Assembly: GCA_003248655.1 (NCBI GenBank)
Contig: QFPM01000014.1
Coordinates: 25,660 to 89,659 of the forward strand
Length of the DNA: 64,000 nucleotides
Direction: 5' to 3'
DNA from: Microbacterium sp.
GTDB taxonomy: Bacteria; Actinomycetota; Actinomycetes; Actinomycetales; Microbacteriaceae
Below, one piece after another: positions 1-8,020 of this stretch. Both the position numbers and the translations under genes were made by a program. The notes under the pieces are model-generated. The model saw nothing but the letters and a program-made list of their open reading frames with translations. It was not told the origin of the DNA and ran no database searches. Every line of letters starts with the position of its first letter. The stretch's first letter is position 1.

Positions 1-1
1 G

Positions 2-541
2 CCGCTCACTCTCCGTTTCGATCTCGACGCGGCGCCGGTGTGGGTGGAGCGGACCTCAGAGCTGCACCTGCTCGCACTCCGGCATCGCGGGTACGGTGGC
101 CTCGGTATTGGACGTGCTTCGATCGAGCCCTGGAAGCAGCTGCGCGAGTTCGCGACCGCCGCCAGCATTCCCCACCAATTTGGTCGTCTGGTGGGGATGA
201 CGCGCGACGATCCCTATGTGGTGGATGAAGACCAGATCCGCTTCGACGCTGCCCTACTGATCGAGGGTCCGATAGAACCGCCCCGCCCCTTCGTTTATCG
301 AACGATGCCGGCTCAGCTTTGCGTGGTGCATCGGCATACCGGCGGTGCTGAGCAGATAGCCAAGACCTTCGCCGCTATCGGTGTGCAGTGGATGCCCTCA
401 GAAGGGTGGCGTCTTCGCTGCACATCACCTTTCGAGGTTCATCACGTCGACCGAGCTTCCGATGCTGCCCACATCAGCCACACCGACGTCTATGTCCCCC
501 TTGGGCACCCGCCCCATCCTCAACTAGAAGGAGCATCATGA
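2..541 (+). CDS. GyrI-like effector-binding protein (5' end outside window)
   Basis: The reading frame is open to the left edge, so the N-terminus is missing. The visible 179 residues match the GyrI-like/AraC effector-binding fold: alternating strands around LALRHRGYGGLG, a central GMTRDDP segment, and the typical PAQLCVVHRHTGGAEQI stretch before the last helix. In this family the domain binds small drug-like molecules. It is often the C-terminal half of an AraC or MerR regulator, so a DNA-binding half may lie upstream. The stop overlaps the ATG of the next gene (ATGA), and three more small-domain genes follow, so this is part of an operon. The ligand cannot be told from sequence. Confidence 0.7.
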   Translation, partial: PLTLRFDLDAAPVWVERTSELHLLALRHRGYGGLGIGRASIEPWKQLREFATAASIPHQFGRLVGMTRDDPYVVDEDQIRFDAALLIEGPIEPPRPFVYRTMPAQLCVVHRHTGGAEQIAKTFAAIGVQWMPSEGWRLRCTSPFEVHHVDRASDAAHISHTDVYVPLGHPPHPQLEGAS

Positions 542-993
542 TCGGATTCCAGTTCACCGAGCACATCGACAGGCCCCCGTTGGACGTGTTCGCCGTCCTG
601 GCAGATCCCACCCGAGCGGTCGATTACGTCGATGGCGTGGTGAGGAGCGCGACAGTGACAGACGGGCCACTCGCCGAGGGGTCCGTGATCGAGGAGACCC
701 GCCGTGTGAAGGGCAAGGAATCGACAGGTCACCTGCGGATCGTCGCCCTTGATTCACCGTCGACATTCGCGATCGCCAGCGAGGCGGAAGGCATCACCGT
801 GACCTATCGATACCGTCTTCACCCCGAAGGCGCTGGCACTCGCATCGAGTGGACATGCGAGCTGGAAGCTGGCGGACTGCGGCGGATGATGCTACCCCTA
901 GTAGCTGCGATCTCGAAGAAAGAAGACGGCGACCACCTGGTCCGCCTCAAGACATATATCGAGTCGCAGCACGAAGCGGAGATCGCATCGTGA
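538..993 (+). CDS. SRPBCC family protein
   Basis: A 151-residue SRPBCC (START/Bet v1-like) protein, which forms a small hydrophobic-cavity fold. It opens with the usual IDRPPLDVFAVLADP motif, in which the first helix follows a strand. It continues through charged strands (RIVALDSPSTFAI, TVTYRYRLHPEGAGT) to a long C-terminal helix (LVRLKTYIES). The ATG at 538 sits behind an AAGGAG ribosome site and overlaps the previous stop, so it is preferred over longer frames. Family members bind or transform small lipophilic ligands. Its operon position between a GyrI-like and a DUF1801 protein hints at shared ligand sensing, but no substrate is evident. Confidence 0.8.
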   Translation: MIGFQFTEHIDRPPLDVFAVLADPTRAVDYVDGVVRSATVTDGPLAEGSVIEETRRVKGKESTGHLRIVALDSPSTFAIASEAEGITVTYRYRLHPEGAGTRIEWTCELEAGGLRRMMLPLVAAISKKEDGDHLVRLKTYIESQHEAEIAS

Positions 994-1397
994 TGCCCTC
1001 CGACACCACGGTCGACGAGGCGCTCGATCGCGCAACCGGGCCGCGCCACGATGAGGTAAACGACCTCCTCGAGCTCTTCCAGGACGTGACGCAACAACCA
1101 CCAGTGGTGTGGGCGGATCGGATCGTCGGCTTCGGCCAGTACGAGTACGCCTACGACAGCGGGCGCGAAGGTATCGCACCCGAGATCGCCTTCTCGTCTG
1201 GCGCCACGCACACGCTCTACCTGGTGGAAGGATTCGCCGACCGATGGCCCGACCTGCTCGATCGACTCGGTCCGCATCGCACGAGCATCGCCTGCCTCTA
1301 TCTCACCCGCCTGTCGACAGTGGATCGGGATGTGCTGCGGGAGATCCTCGAGCGTTCGCTTGCGGCCGTCCGCGACGGGCGCGAGGCGAACCGGTGA
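993..1397 (+). CDS. DUF1801 domain protein
   Basis: A 134-residue DUF1801 protein (the YdhG/Fra-like fold also found in frataxin-like iron chaperones). Recognisable parts are the N-terminal helical segment, the WADRIVGFGQYEYAY strand-turn, the EIAFSSGATHTLYLV hairpin and a final helix (VLREILERSLAAV). It starts at ATG 993, overlapping the previous stop. A GTG three bases upstream is an alternative. The stop overlaps the next gene by 4 bp (GTGA), so it is translated in the same operon. The biochemical role of this family is not established; a second DUF1801 protein of the other subtype lies at 18.4 kb. Confidence 0.75.
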   Translation: MPSDTTVDEALDRATGPRHDEVNDLLELFQDVTQQPPVVWADRIVGFGQYEYAYDSGREGIAPEIAFSSGATHTLYLVEGFADRWPDLLDRLGPHRTSIACLYLTRLSTVDRDVLREILERSLAAVRDGREANR

Positions 1398-1765
1398 ATG
1401 GATCGGTACTCGTGCAGGTGGCGCAGGGGGTGAAAGACCTCGAGCGCGCAGCCGCCTTCTACTCCGCGCTCATCGGTACGCCTCCTGTGGCCACATTCGA
1501 TCCCCCAGGGCTTGTGTTCTTCGATCTCGCCGGCGTCCGGTTGCTTCTTGAGCGGGAAGCGCCGTCTGCAGTGCTCTATCTCCGTGTCGACGACCTGGAA
1601 TCGGCTGTCGCGCGCGTGGGTGACGTGGAGATTCTCTCGGCGGCGCACCGGATCTTCACTCACAGCACGAACGCGCTCGGTCCGATCGGGCAAGAGGAGT
1701 GGCAGTCGTTCATCCGCGACCCCGAGGGAAATACTCTGGGGCTCGTCGAGTTCCGAGGCGGCTGA
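1394..1765 (+). CDS. VOC family (glyoxalase-like) protein
   Basis: A 123-residue protein of the vicinal-oxygen-chelate fold. It shows a paired beta-alpha-beta-beta-beta layout: VQVAQGVKDLERAAAFYSAL at the start, a central ARV strand, and the C-terminal signature FIRDPEGNTLGLVEFRG. The first candidate metal position is Gln/Val rather than His, so metal binding and glyoxalase activity are uncertain; many short VOC proteins bind antibiotics or act as non-catalytic binding proteins. The GTG start overlaps the previous stop. It ends the four-gene small-domain operon that begins at the left edge. Confidence 0.75.
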   Translation: MNGSVLVQVAQGVKDLERAAAFYSALIGTPPVATFDPPGLVFFDLAGVRLLLEREAPSAVLYLRVDDLESAVARVGDVEILSAAHRIFTHSTNALGPIGQEEWQSFIRDPEGNTLGLVEFRGG

Positions 1766-1899
1766 GGGCGAGCTCTGGTTGCTTCCCGCGACCGGGTAGC
1801 CTGGGACGAGCGTCGCGTGCTGGTGGCAGGCCGTGTCAGGCATGGAGGCGCCGGACTGAAGGAGATTGACGATGCTCTCGTCGCATCCTTCGACCTCGC

Positions 1900-2367
1900 G
1901 TGACTGACCGCGAGACGACCAGGTTGATCGCCTGGAGCAATGAACTCCGCCGCGCCCATTCGCGGTTGCGCGACGCGCTGCGGGTGGCGCGGGCATCCTT
2001 GGCTATGGGTGATACGCCGGATGCCGGCCGCGATCTGGCGCTGTACTGTCGCGGGTTCTGCGTAGCTCTCGGCGAACACCACCGCGGCGAGGACGCGCGC
2101 CTGTTCCCCTCAATCGAGGCCGCACACCCAGAGCTCGCACCGGTGCTGCGCAACCTCGAGCAGGATCATTCGATGATCCACTACCTTCTCTCGGCACTTA
2201 GCGCGGCCGTCGAGGGCGGCGTGCGGGGCGAGGAGCTCGATCGTCATCTGGATGGCGTTGGCGCGATCATGGAGAGTCACTTCGCCTACGAGGAACGTCA
2301 ACTCCTGCAGGTGCTCGAGACACTCGCGCTCGATGCCGATCCGCACGACGTGCTCGGCTCGTTGTGA
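1900..2367 (+). CDS. Hemerythrin domain-containing protein
   Basis: A 155-residue four-helix hemerythrin (HHE) protein. The di-iron ligand pattern is visible as HSRLRDAL near residue 20, GEHHRGEDARLFPSIE near 65, LEQDHSMIH near 95 and ESHFAYEERQL near 130. Such proteins bind O2 or NO, or take part in iron and redox homeostasis in the cytosol. The chosen start is GTG 1900; no strong ribosome site precedes it. It sits alone between the small-domain operon and VapBC, after a 134-bp gap (1766-1899) in which nothing clear was found. Confidence 0.8.
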   Translation: MTDRETTRLIAWSNELRRAHSRLRDALRVARASLAMGDTPDAGRDLALYCRGFCVALGEHHRGEDARLFPSIEAAHPELAPVLRNLEQDHSMIHYLLSALSAAVEGGVRGEELDRHLDGVGAIMESHFAYEERQLLQVLETLALDADPHDVLGSL

Positions 2368-2385
2368 TCGCCCCAGGCGCGCTTG

Positions 2386-2418
2386 CGTATTACGTCAAGC
2401 GCTCCTAACGTATTACGT
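2386..2418. promoter_or_regulatory. Probable VapBC operator: two CGTATTACG palindromes
   Basis: The 9-bp palindrome CGTATTACG occurs at 2386-2394 and again at 2409-2417, each followed by T. The starts are 23 bp apart, about two helical turns, just upstream of the antitoxin start at 2433. AbrB-type VapB antitoxins usually repress their own operon through such paired sites. Function is inferred. Confidence 0.55.
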
Positions 2419-2432
2419 GGAGGCGCGCTCGG

Positions 2433-2660
2433 ATGAAGCTCAACAGCAAGGGGCAGGTGACCATCCCCGCAGAGTTGCGGCACAAGCTCGGCTTCGCCGA
2501 AGGTGACGAGGTCGAGGTCATCCAGGATGGAACGACGCTGCGTATCGTGCACAGCACACCCGACGGGACTCCGACCGATCGATGGATTCACCGGGTGCGC
2601 GGCATCGCGCAGGGCGGGATGACCACCGACGACATCATGGACCTCACGCGTGGCGAGTAA
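2433..2660 (+). CDS. VapB-type antitoxin, AbrB/MazE swapped-hairpin
   Basis: A 75-residue antitoxin. The N-terminal half is a typical AbrB/SpoVT swapped-hairpin DNA-binding domain (KLNSKGQVTIPAELRHKLG, then EGDEVEVIQDG). The C-terminal half is short and acidic (MTTDDIMDLTRGE), as in toxin-neutralising tails. It overlaps the PIN toxin gene that follows by 11 bp, which fits a coupled toxin-antitoxin operon. The double palindrome directly upstream is the likely autoregulatory site. Confidence 0.85.
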   Translation: MKLNSKGQVTIPAELRHKLGFAEGDEVEVIQDGTTLRIVHSTPDGTPTDRWIHRVRGIAQGGMTTDDIMDLTRGE

Positions 2661-3063
2661 AACCACGCTCGTGGACGCCAACGTCCTCCTCGACGTGTTG
2701 ACCGAGGATGCCCAGTGGGCGACCTGGTCGGCCGAGGCGTTGGCGGACGCCGCTCGCGACGGCGAACTCTTGATCAACCCGATCATCTACGCCGAGGTCT
2801 CGGTTCGATTCGACAGTCTCGACAACCTCGACGCCGCGATCCCCGCGACCATCCTCCGACGCGAGTCGCTACCGTACGACGCGGCCTTCCTGGCAGGCAA
2901 AGCCTTCGTTGCTTACCGCCGTTCGGGCGGTTCGCGTACCTCGCCGCTTCCGGACTTCTACATCGGCGCGCACGCGCTTGTGGCGGGGCACGCGTTGTTG
3001 ACCCGGGATGCCGCGAGGTATCGCACGTACTTTCCCGAGCTGACGGTGATCTCGCCGGCGTGA
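2650..3063 (+). CDS. VapC-type PIN domain toxin
   Basis: A 137-residue PIN-domain ribonuclease toxin. The acidic metal-binding residues are present: Asp in LVDANVLLDVL near residue 9, Glu in INPIIYAEVSV near 50, Asp in LPDFYIGAHAL near 103 and Asp in LLTRDAARYRTYFPEL near 121. VapC toxins cut specific RNAs, often tRNAs, until bound by VapB. The GTG start lies inside the end of the antitoxin gene. It is the first of three PIN-type pairs in this window. Confidence 0.88.
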   Translation: MASKTTLVDANVLLDVLTEDAQWATWSAEALADAARDGELLINPIIYAEVSVRFDSLDNLDAAIPATILRRESLPYDAAFLAGKAFVAYRRSGGSRTSPLPDFYIGAHALVAGHALLTRDAARYRTYFPELTVISPA

Positions 3064-3083
3064 GGAGCTCGAGCAGCTCGGCG

Positions 3084-3548
3084 TCAATCGGCAGCGACCA
3101 CCTGCCCCGAGGCGCCCAGGGGTACCAGCGTCCAGGCGCGTCGCACGATGAATGCGAGGAGCACCAGCTCGACCCCGATGGAGACGACGTAGAACGGGAG
3201 CCACTCGAGCGTGGTCCCGGCGATGTTGAACAGCGAGTAGGGCACATACACCGACGCGACGACGATGTTGACGATGCGGTTCGCTCGCGCGGGCAGTGTC
3301 ACGGAGAGGACGACCATGAGGGCCGGGATCATCACCGACACGAGCATGCCGGTGATCAGGGGCGGGCTGACCTCGAACTTCCACACGAGACCGTCGAGGA
3401 TGCCGGCGACGGTGCCCGGCTTGTAGAAGTTCAGGATGTCGACGTACACGTACAGGAACATGAAGCTCGTCCACGCGGCGGCGAGCTTCACCTGGACGGG
3501 CACGGTCACCGACGTAACGGCGGCCCGGGTCTTGAGCGGAACGGACAT
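3084..3548 (-). CDS. DUF6326-like membrane protein
   Basis: A 154-residue integral membrane protein with four predicted hydrophobic spans. The first span holds FMFLYVYVDILNFYKPG, which I associate with the DUF6326 family of unknown function. The ATG at 3548 is chosen because AAGGAGA lies just upstream; the ATG at 3563 would place that ribosome site inside the protein. The gene is 11 bp downstream of the MDR oxidoreductase on the same strand, so the two are probably co-transcribed and under the divergent TetR regulator. No transport substrate can be deduced. Confidence 0.7.
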   Translation of the reverse strand: MSVPLKTRAAVTSVTVPVQVKLAAAWTSFMFLYVYVDILNFYKPGTVAGILDGLVWKFEVSPPLITGMLVSVMIPALMVVLSVTLPARANRIVNIVVASVYVPYSLFNIAGTTLEWLPFYVVSIGVELVLLAFIVRRAWTLVPLGASGQVVAAD

Positions 3549-3559
3549 GAGGTTCTCCT

Positions 3560-4615
3560 TCATTTGGTGGTGGTGTGCGACGCGTGTCGTCGCACGGCGA
3601 TGACGACTTTGCCGCGGGTGTGGCCGGTGGCGACCTGCCGGAGTGCGTCGGCGGCATCCTCGAACGCGAAGACGTCGCCGATGACAGGAGTGACCTGTCC
3701 GCGCCGCAGCAGCTCCGCCACGGCGAGGAGGTGGTCGCGGGTGCCGAGGGACGTAAACGGCTTCAGCCGCTGGCGGGTGAACGCCGACCGCAACCGCGCG
3801 GCGATGATTCGGCCGAGCGGCCCGACCCAGCGCCCACCGTGCCCGCTGTTGGGAATCAGGGTTCCCGTGGGAGACAGAAGGCGGCGCATCGCCGCGAGCG
3901 GTTGCGCCTCGACGTTGTCGAGGATGACGTCGAACCGCGCCGTCGACGCGGTGACATCGCAGGCGTCGTAGGCGATGACGTTGTCCGCGCCCAGGGAGCG
4001 GACCAGCTCGGTGTTCGCGGTGCTGCACACGCCGGTCACCTCCGCGCCGTACGCCTTCCCGATCTGCACGGCGAAAGAGCCCACGCCGCCGGAGGCGCCG
4101 ACCACCAGCAGTCGCTGGCCCGATCGGATGCCGGCGACGTCGCGCAACGCCTGCAGCGCTGCCATGCCGGAGGTCGGCGCCACCGCGGCCTGCTCGACCG
4201 TGACGTTCTCGGGGATGGGCGCGAGGTGGTCCTCGCGCACGACGGCGTACTCCGCGAGCGCACCCCGGCCGGTCCAGCCGAACACTCGATCGCCCACGCG
4301 GAGCGAGGTGACGTCGGCCCCGACTGCCGCCACGACGCCCGCCAGGTCCATACCGGGAGTGGGATGCCGGGGGCGCCGCAACCCGAAGACCAGGCGGACG
4401 AGCACGGGCCTCCCGGCCATGACGAAGGCGTCCCCCGGGTGGACAGAGGCGGCGCCGACCTCGACGAGCACCTCGCGCCGCTTCGGCGACGGCACGTCGG
4501 CATCCGCCACTTCGAGCACGTCCGGCAGGCCGTATCGCGCCCGCACGACGGCGCGCATCCGGCCCTCGCCCGCCTCGGAGACGGACGCCGGCATCGGTGA
4601 GCTCTCGATCGTCAT
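3560..4615 (-). CDS. Zinc-free MDR NAD(P)H quinone/alcohol oxidoreductase
   Basis: About 351 residues of the medium-chain dehydrogenase/reductase superfamily. It has a GroES-like N-terminal part (VHPGDAFVMAGRP, GMDLAGVVAAVG, VGDRVFGWTG) and a Rossmann part with LLVVGASGGVGSFAVQIGKAYGAEV. The catalytic zinc cysteines of true alcohol dehydrogenases are absent, which points to the quinone-oxidoreductase branch reducing quinones or enones with NAD(P)H. ATG 4615 is preferred; ATG 4630 is possible. The gene is divergent from a TetR regulator with clear repeats between them, so induction by an electrophile or drug is likely but inferred. Confidence 0.85.
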   Translation of the reverse strand: MTIESSPMPASVSEAGEGRMRAVVRARYGLPDVLEVADADVPSPKRREVLVEVGAASVHPGDAFVMAGRPVLVRLVFGLRRPRHPTPGMDLAGVVAAVGADVTSLRVGDRVFGWTGRGALAEYAVVREDHLAPIPENVTVEQAAVAPTSGMAALQALRDVAGIRSGQRLLVVGASGGVGSFAVQIGKAYGAEVTGVCSTANTELVRSLGADNVIAYDACDVTASTARFDVILDNVEAQPLAAMRRLLSPTGTLIPNSGHGGRWVGPLGRIIAARLRSAFTRQRLKPFTSLGTRDHLLAVAELLRRGQVTPVIGDVFAFEDAADALRQVATGHTRGKVVIAVRRHASHTTTK

Positions 4616-4644
4616 TCGCTGTCCTCGCATCTCTTCTGACGGCT

Positions 4645-4690
4645 CGTACACCGTACGTCGTACACCGTACTATGCCTCGTACGCTGTACG
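4645..4690. promoter_or_regulatory. TetR operator array
   Basis: Between the divergent oxidoreductase and TetR genes lie two exact copies of CGTACACCGTAC (4645-4656 and 4659-4670). A related near-palindrome CGTACGCTGTACG follows at 4678-4690. The 14-bp spacing of the first two copies and the position over both promoters suit cooperative TetR dimer binding. Confidence 0.65.
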
Positions 4691-4730
4691 CTTGTCAAGT
4701 AGTGAGCGCGGCGCGAGGAGGTCGATGTCG

Positions 4731-5402
4731 ATGACGGGACGAGATCGTTCCTCGACCGAGGCCCCGGGACTCAGCACCCAACGGGTGGTGTCCGAAGCGA
4801 TACGCATCGCGGACGGCGAAGGCGTCGACGGTCTGAGCATGCGGCGCCTGGCCGCCGCGCTCGGGGCCGGAGCGATGTCGCTCTACCACTACGTCGCCAA
4901 CAAAGAAGAGCTGCTGGATGCCATGATCGACGTCGTATTCGATGAGATCGAGCTCCCCTCGCTCGACGTCGACTGGAAGGTCGCCATGCGCGCGGAGGCC
5001 GTCTCTGCGAGAGACGTGCTCGCTCGGCATCCGTGGGCGATCAGCCTGATGGAATCACGGACGTCGCCAGGCCCGGCCAATCTGCGACACCGTGAAGCCG
5101 TGACGGCCTGCCTGCGCAACGCAGGCTTCTCGGTGGTCATGGCGACGCACGCCAACTGGCTGCTCAACAGCCACGTGTACGGGTACGCGCTGCAGGAGGC
5201 GAGCCTCCCCTTCGACACCGCCGAGGAGTTGGCGGAGATGACCGAGGACGTCTACCTGCCGCAGATTCCGGCCGACCGATTCCCGTACCTCCACGAGTCG
5301 GGCGCGCATCTCATGGCGATCGGCTATGACCCCTCCAGCGAGTTCTTCTTCGGCCTCGACCTCGTCCTCGACGCGCTCGAGGCACTCCGAAACGCCCACT
5401 GA
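4731..5402 (+). CDS. TetR family transcriptional regulator with TetR_C domain
   Basis: About 223 residues. The N-terminal helix-turn-helix is typical (VSEAIRIADGEGVDGLSMRRL, then LGAGAMSLYHYVANKEEL). The long helical C-terminal part resembles the TetR_C domain that binds drugs and related ligands. ATG 4731 has an AGGAGG site 9 nt upstream; ATG 4725 has it at 3 nt, so 4731 is preferred. It probably represses itself and the divergent MDR oxidoreductase plus DUF6326 gene through the CGTACACCGTAC repeats. Confidence 0.88.
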   Translation: MTGRDRSSTEAPGLSTQRVVSEAIRIADGEGVDGLSMRRLAAALGAGAMSLYHYVANKEELLDAMIDVVFDEIELPSLDVDWKVAMRAEAVSARDVLARHPWAISLMESRTSPGPANLRHREAVTACLRNAGFSVVMATHANWLLNSHVYGYALQEASLPFDTAEELAEMTEDVYLPQIPADRFPYLHESGAHLMAIGYDPSSEFFFGLDLVLDALEALRNAH

Positions 5403-5406
5403 TTGC

Positions 5407-6162
5407 CTACCTACCGCGCGCCGGGGCCGGCGAGCCGCCGAGGTCGCGCGAGATTGCGCGGGCTGCCTCGCGCAGCTCGCGCAGGACGGCGTCGGATGGC
5501 GGAAAGGCATCCGCCGCGAGCAGGACGCCGAGCGCGGCGACCACACGGTCATCCTCGTCCCACACGGGCACGGCGACGCCGGCATCGCCGAGGACGGCCT
5601 CTTCGCTCGCGGTGGCCAGGCCCGTGCGACGGACCGCGTCGAGCTGATCGCGCAGCGCCCCGGCATCCGTCACGGTCGCGTCGGTGAGATCGGGGAGCGG
5701 GTGCGCGAGCACCTGATCGCGCACGTCGTCGTCGTACGCCAGCAGCACCTTGCCGAGCGCCGAGGCGTGGGCGGGGAGGGTCAGACCGGTCTCGGGCATC
5801 TGCTCAGATCCGTCGGGGCGGCGATCGTGATGGATGACGAGGACGTCCGTGCCGAGCAGCACGCCCAGGTGCGAGGCGAGCCCCGTCCGGTGCGACAGCT
5901 CGTGCATGCGCCGCAGCGACCGTGCGCGCACGTCGAGGGTGTCGAGATAGACGCTCGAGAGCTTGAGGAGCGCGGGCCCCAGAACGTAGCGGTTGCCGTT
6001 CGGCTCTTGCGCGACGAGACCGTGCGCCTGCAGCGACTTGACGAGACCGTGCACCGTCGACGGCGGCAGTTCGAGAGCGGATGCCAGCTCGCTGATGCCG
6101 AGGCGCCGGGCTCCCTGCAGGAGGTTGAGGATGCGCGCGGCGCGGTCGATGGACTGGATCAC
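5407..6162 (-). CDS. IclR family regulator of the dha operon
   Basis: About 251 residues. The N-terminal winged helix (VIQSIDRAARILNLL, LELPPSTVHGLVKSL, NGNRYVLGPALLKL) and the C-terminal GAF-like effector domain (GLTLPAHASALGKVLLA, SEEAVLGDAGVAVPV) are characteristic of IclR. GTG 6162 is chosen because GGAGG lies five bases upstream; longer frames start before the fold. It is divergent from dhaKLM, so by analogy with glycerol/dihydroxyacetone regulators such as GylR it probably controls that operon. Its stop lies 4 bp from the convergent TetR stop. Confidence 0.88.
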   Translation of the reverse strand: MIQSIDRAARILNLLQGARRLGISELASALELPPSTVHGLVKSLQAHGLVAQEPNGNRYVLGPALLKLSSVYLDTLDVRARSLRRMHELSHRTGLASHLGVLLGTDVLVIHHDRRPDGSEQMPETGLTLPAHASALGKVLLAYDDDVRDQVLAHPLPDLTDATVTDAGALRDQLDAVRRTGLATASEEAVLGDAGVAVPVWDEDDRVVAALGVLLAADAFPPSDAVLRELREAARAISRDLGGSPAPARGR

Positions 6163-6205
6163 CTTCGCCTCCTCGCCGCCCCGTGGTGCGCGTTCACCAC
6201 GGCCA

Positions 6206-6267
6206 TTGACAGCGTAGCGGCGAAAGAGGACGATTGGATATAGACGAAACGCAATCGACAATGTCGA
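6206..6267 (+). promoter_or_regulatory. dhaK promoter and IclR-type operator
   Basis: A TTGACA hexamer (6206-6211) is followed 17 bases later by a weak -10, GACGAT (6229-6234). Just downstream is the perfect 13-bp palindrome TCGACAATGTCGA (6255-6267). The palindrome would lie near +15 of a dhaK transcript, a sensible repressor site for the divergent IclR protein. Assignment is inferred. Confidence 0.5.
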
Positions 6268-6356
6268 ATGGATGCCGTTGCGTTGCGTCGCTTGAAGCAG
6301 TTCGGTGCATTCCGGGCGTCGCCGCGCATGCCATGACTCGAAGAGGAGACCCGCGC

Positions 6357-7349
6357 ATGAAGAAACTCATCAACTCGCCCGACTCGGTGCTCGCCGACGC
6401 CCTGCGAGGCGTCGCCGCAGCGCATCCGGAGCTGTCGGTCGACCCGGACAACCGCCTCGTCGTCTCGACGGCGCCGCGAGAGGGCCGCGTCGCCCTCATC
6501 TCCGGCGGCGGTTCGGGGCACGAGCCGCTGCACAGCGGGTTTGTCGGTGCCGGCATGCTCGACGCGGCCTGCGCGGGCGAGGTCTTCACCTCTCCGACAC
6601 CCGACCAGATGCTTGCCGCGGCGCAGGCGGTCGACTCGGGCGCCGGAGTCCTCTTCATCGTGAAGAACTACACCGGCGACGTGCTCAACTTCGAGATGGC
6701 GGCCGAGCTCGCCGCCGAGGAGGGCGTGAAGACGGCATCCGTCGTCGTCGCCGACGACGTCGCGGTGCAGGATTCGACCTGGACCGCCGGGCGACGCGGG
6801 GTCGGCGCAACCGTCATCGTGGAGAAGATCGCGGGCGCCGCGGCCGCCGAAGGAAAGACCCTCGACGAGGTCGCCGCGATCGCCCAGCGCGTGTCGGACG
6901 CGGGCCGGTCGATGGGCGTCGCCCTGACGAGCTGCACCGTGCCCGCCGTCGGCCACCCGAGCTTCGACCTTCCCGAAGACGAGATGGAGATGGGCGTCGG
7001 CATCCACGGGGAACCGGGGCGCAAGCGCGTGCCGCTCGAGAACGCGCACGACATCGCGCAGGACCTCGTCAGCGCCATCACCGCCGACGCCGACTTCACC
7101 GGGGCGCCCGTCATCGCACTGCTCAGCGGGCTCGGCGGCACGCCGCTCATCGAGCTCTACGTCATCTACGCCGACATCGCGGCGGCGCTCGCCGAGCACG
7201 GCGTCGAGGTCGCGCGAGTCCTCGTGGGCGACTACATCACGAGCCTCGACATGGCCGGGTGCTCGCTCACGCTCGTGAAGGCCGACGACGAGCTGCTGCG
7301 CCTGTGGGATGCCCCGGTCAACACGACGGCACTGCGGTGGGGCGTCTGA
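6357..7349 (+). CDS. dhaK: PTS-dependent dihydroxyacetone kinase, DhaK subunit
   Basis: A 330-residue DhaK subunit that binds dihydroxyacetone covalently. The motifs are in place: RVALISGGGSGHEPLHSGFVG near residues 42-62, IVKNYTGDVLNFEMA, and GIHGEPGRKR, whose His217 forms the hemiaminal link to the substrate. In the cytosol the phosphate is handed from DhaM to ADP bound on DhaL and then to substrate on DhaK. ATG 6357 has AGAGGAG upstream; an in-frame ATG at 6234 precedes the palindromic operator and is unlikely. First gene of dhaKLM. Confidence 0.96.
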   Translation: MKKLINSPDSVLADALRGVAAAHPELSVDPDNRLVVSTAPREGRVALISGGGSGHEPLHSGFVGAGMLDAACAGEVFTSPTPDQMLAAAQAVDSGAGVLFIVKNYTGDVLNFEMAAELAAEEGVKTASVVVADDVAVQDSTWTAGRRGVGATVIVEKIAGAAAAEGKTLDEVAAIAQRVSDAGRSMGVALTSCTVPAVGHPSFDLPEDEMEMGVGIHGEPGRKRVPLENAHDIAQDLVSAITADADFTGAPVIALLSGLGGTPLIELYVIYADIAAALAEHGVEVARVLVGDYITSLDMAGCSLTLVKADDELLRLWDAPVNTTALRWGV

Positions 7350-8020
7350 TGGCGGGCGAGATCACCTCTGCCGAGCTGGGTGCGTGGCTGCGCGCCGCGG
7401 CGGCCGAACTGAAAACGCGCGCCGACGAGTTGACGGCGCTCGACTCCGCGATCGGCGACGCCGACCACGGAACGAACATGGCGCGCGGTTTCGCGGCGGT
7501 CGTCGACAAGCTCGACGCGGCGCCCGCGGGCGAGGCCCCCACGGTGCAGGCGCTCCTGAAATCGGTCGGCATGACCCTCGTCTCGAAGGTCGGCGGCGCG
7601 AGCGGATCGCTGTACGGGACGCTCTTCCTCGACATGGGAAAGGCGGCTCCCGCCGAGTCCACGGTCGCACTACCCGAGTTCGCGACCGTCGTCGCCGCGG
7701 GTGTCGCGGGTGTCGTCGGGCGCGGCCACGCCGTCGTCGGCGACAAGACGATGATCGACGCGTGGGAGCCTGCCGTGACGGCGTTGCACGGTGCCGCGGC
7801 ATCCGGCGCATCGCCCGCGGACGCTCTCGCCGCCGCCGCGTCGGCCGCAGCGACGGGGCGCGACTCGACCGAGCCGCTCGTCGCCCGCAAGGGGCGCGCG
7901 TCGTACCTGGGCGAGCGCAGCGCCGGCCACCTCGACCCCGGCGCGGCGTCGACGACGATCCTGCTCGAGACGCTTGCCGCGACCCTCGCCGACGCAGGGG
8001 ATGCCGGGGCACCCGCATGA
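7349..8020 (+). CDS. dhaL: Dihydroxyacetone kinase, DhaL (ADP-binding) subunit
   Basis: A 223-residue DhaL subunit. It carries the aspartate-rich Mg-ADP site (LDSAIGDADHGTNMARGF, residues about 31-48), the glycine-rich segment LVSKVGGASGSLYGTLF and the conserved end SYLGERSAGHLDPGAAST. DhaL holds ADP as a permanent cofactor that is rephosphorylated by DhaM. The ATG overlaps the dhaK stop by one base and the dhaM start overlaps its end by four bases, so the three subunits are translationally coupled. Confidence 0.96.
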   Translation: MAGEITSAELGAWLRAAAAELKTRADELTALDSAIGDADHGTNMARGFAAVVDKLDAAPAGEAPTVQALLKSVGMTLVSKVGGASGSLYGTLFLDMGKAAPAESTVALPEFATVVAAGVAGVVGRGHAVVGDKTMIDAWEPAVTALHGAAASGASPADALAAAASAAATGRDSTEPLVARKGRASYLGERSAGHLDPGAASTTILLETLAATLADAGDAGAPA

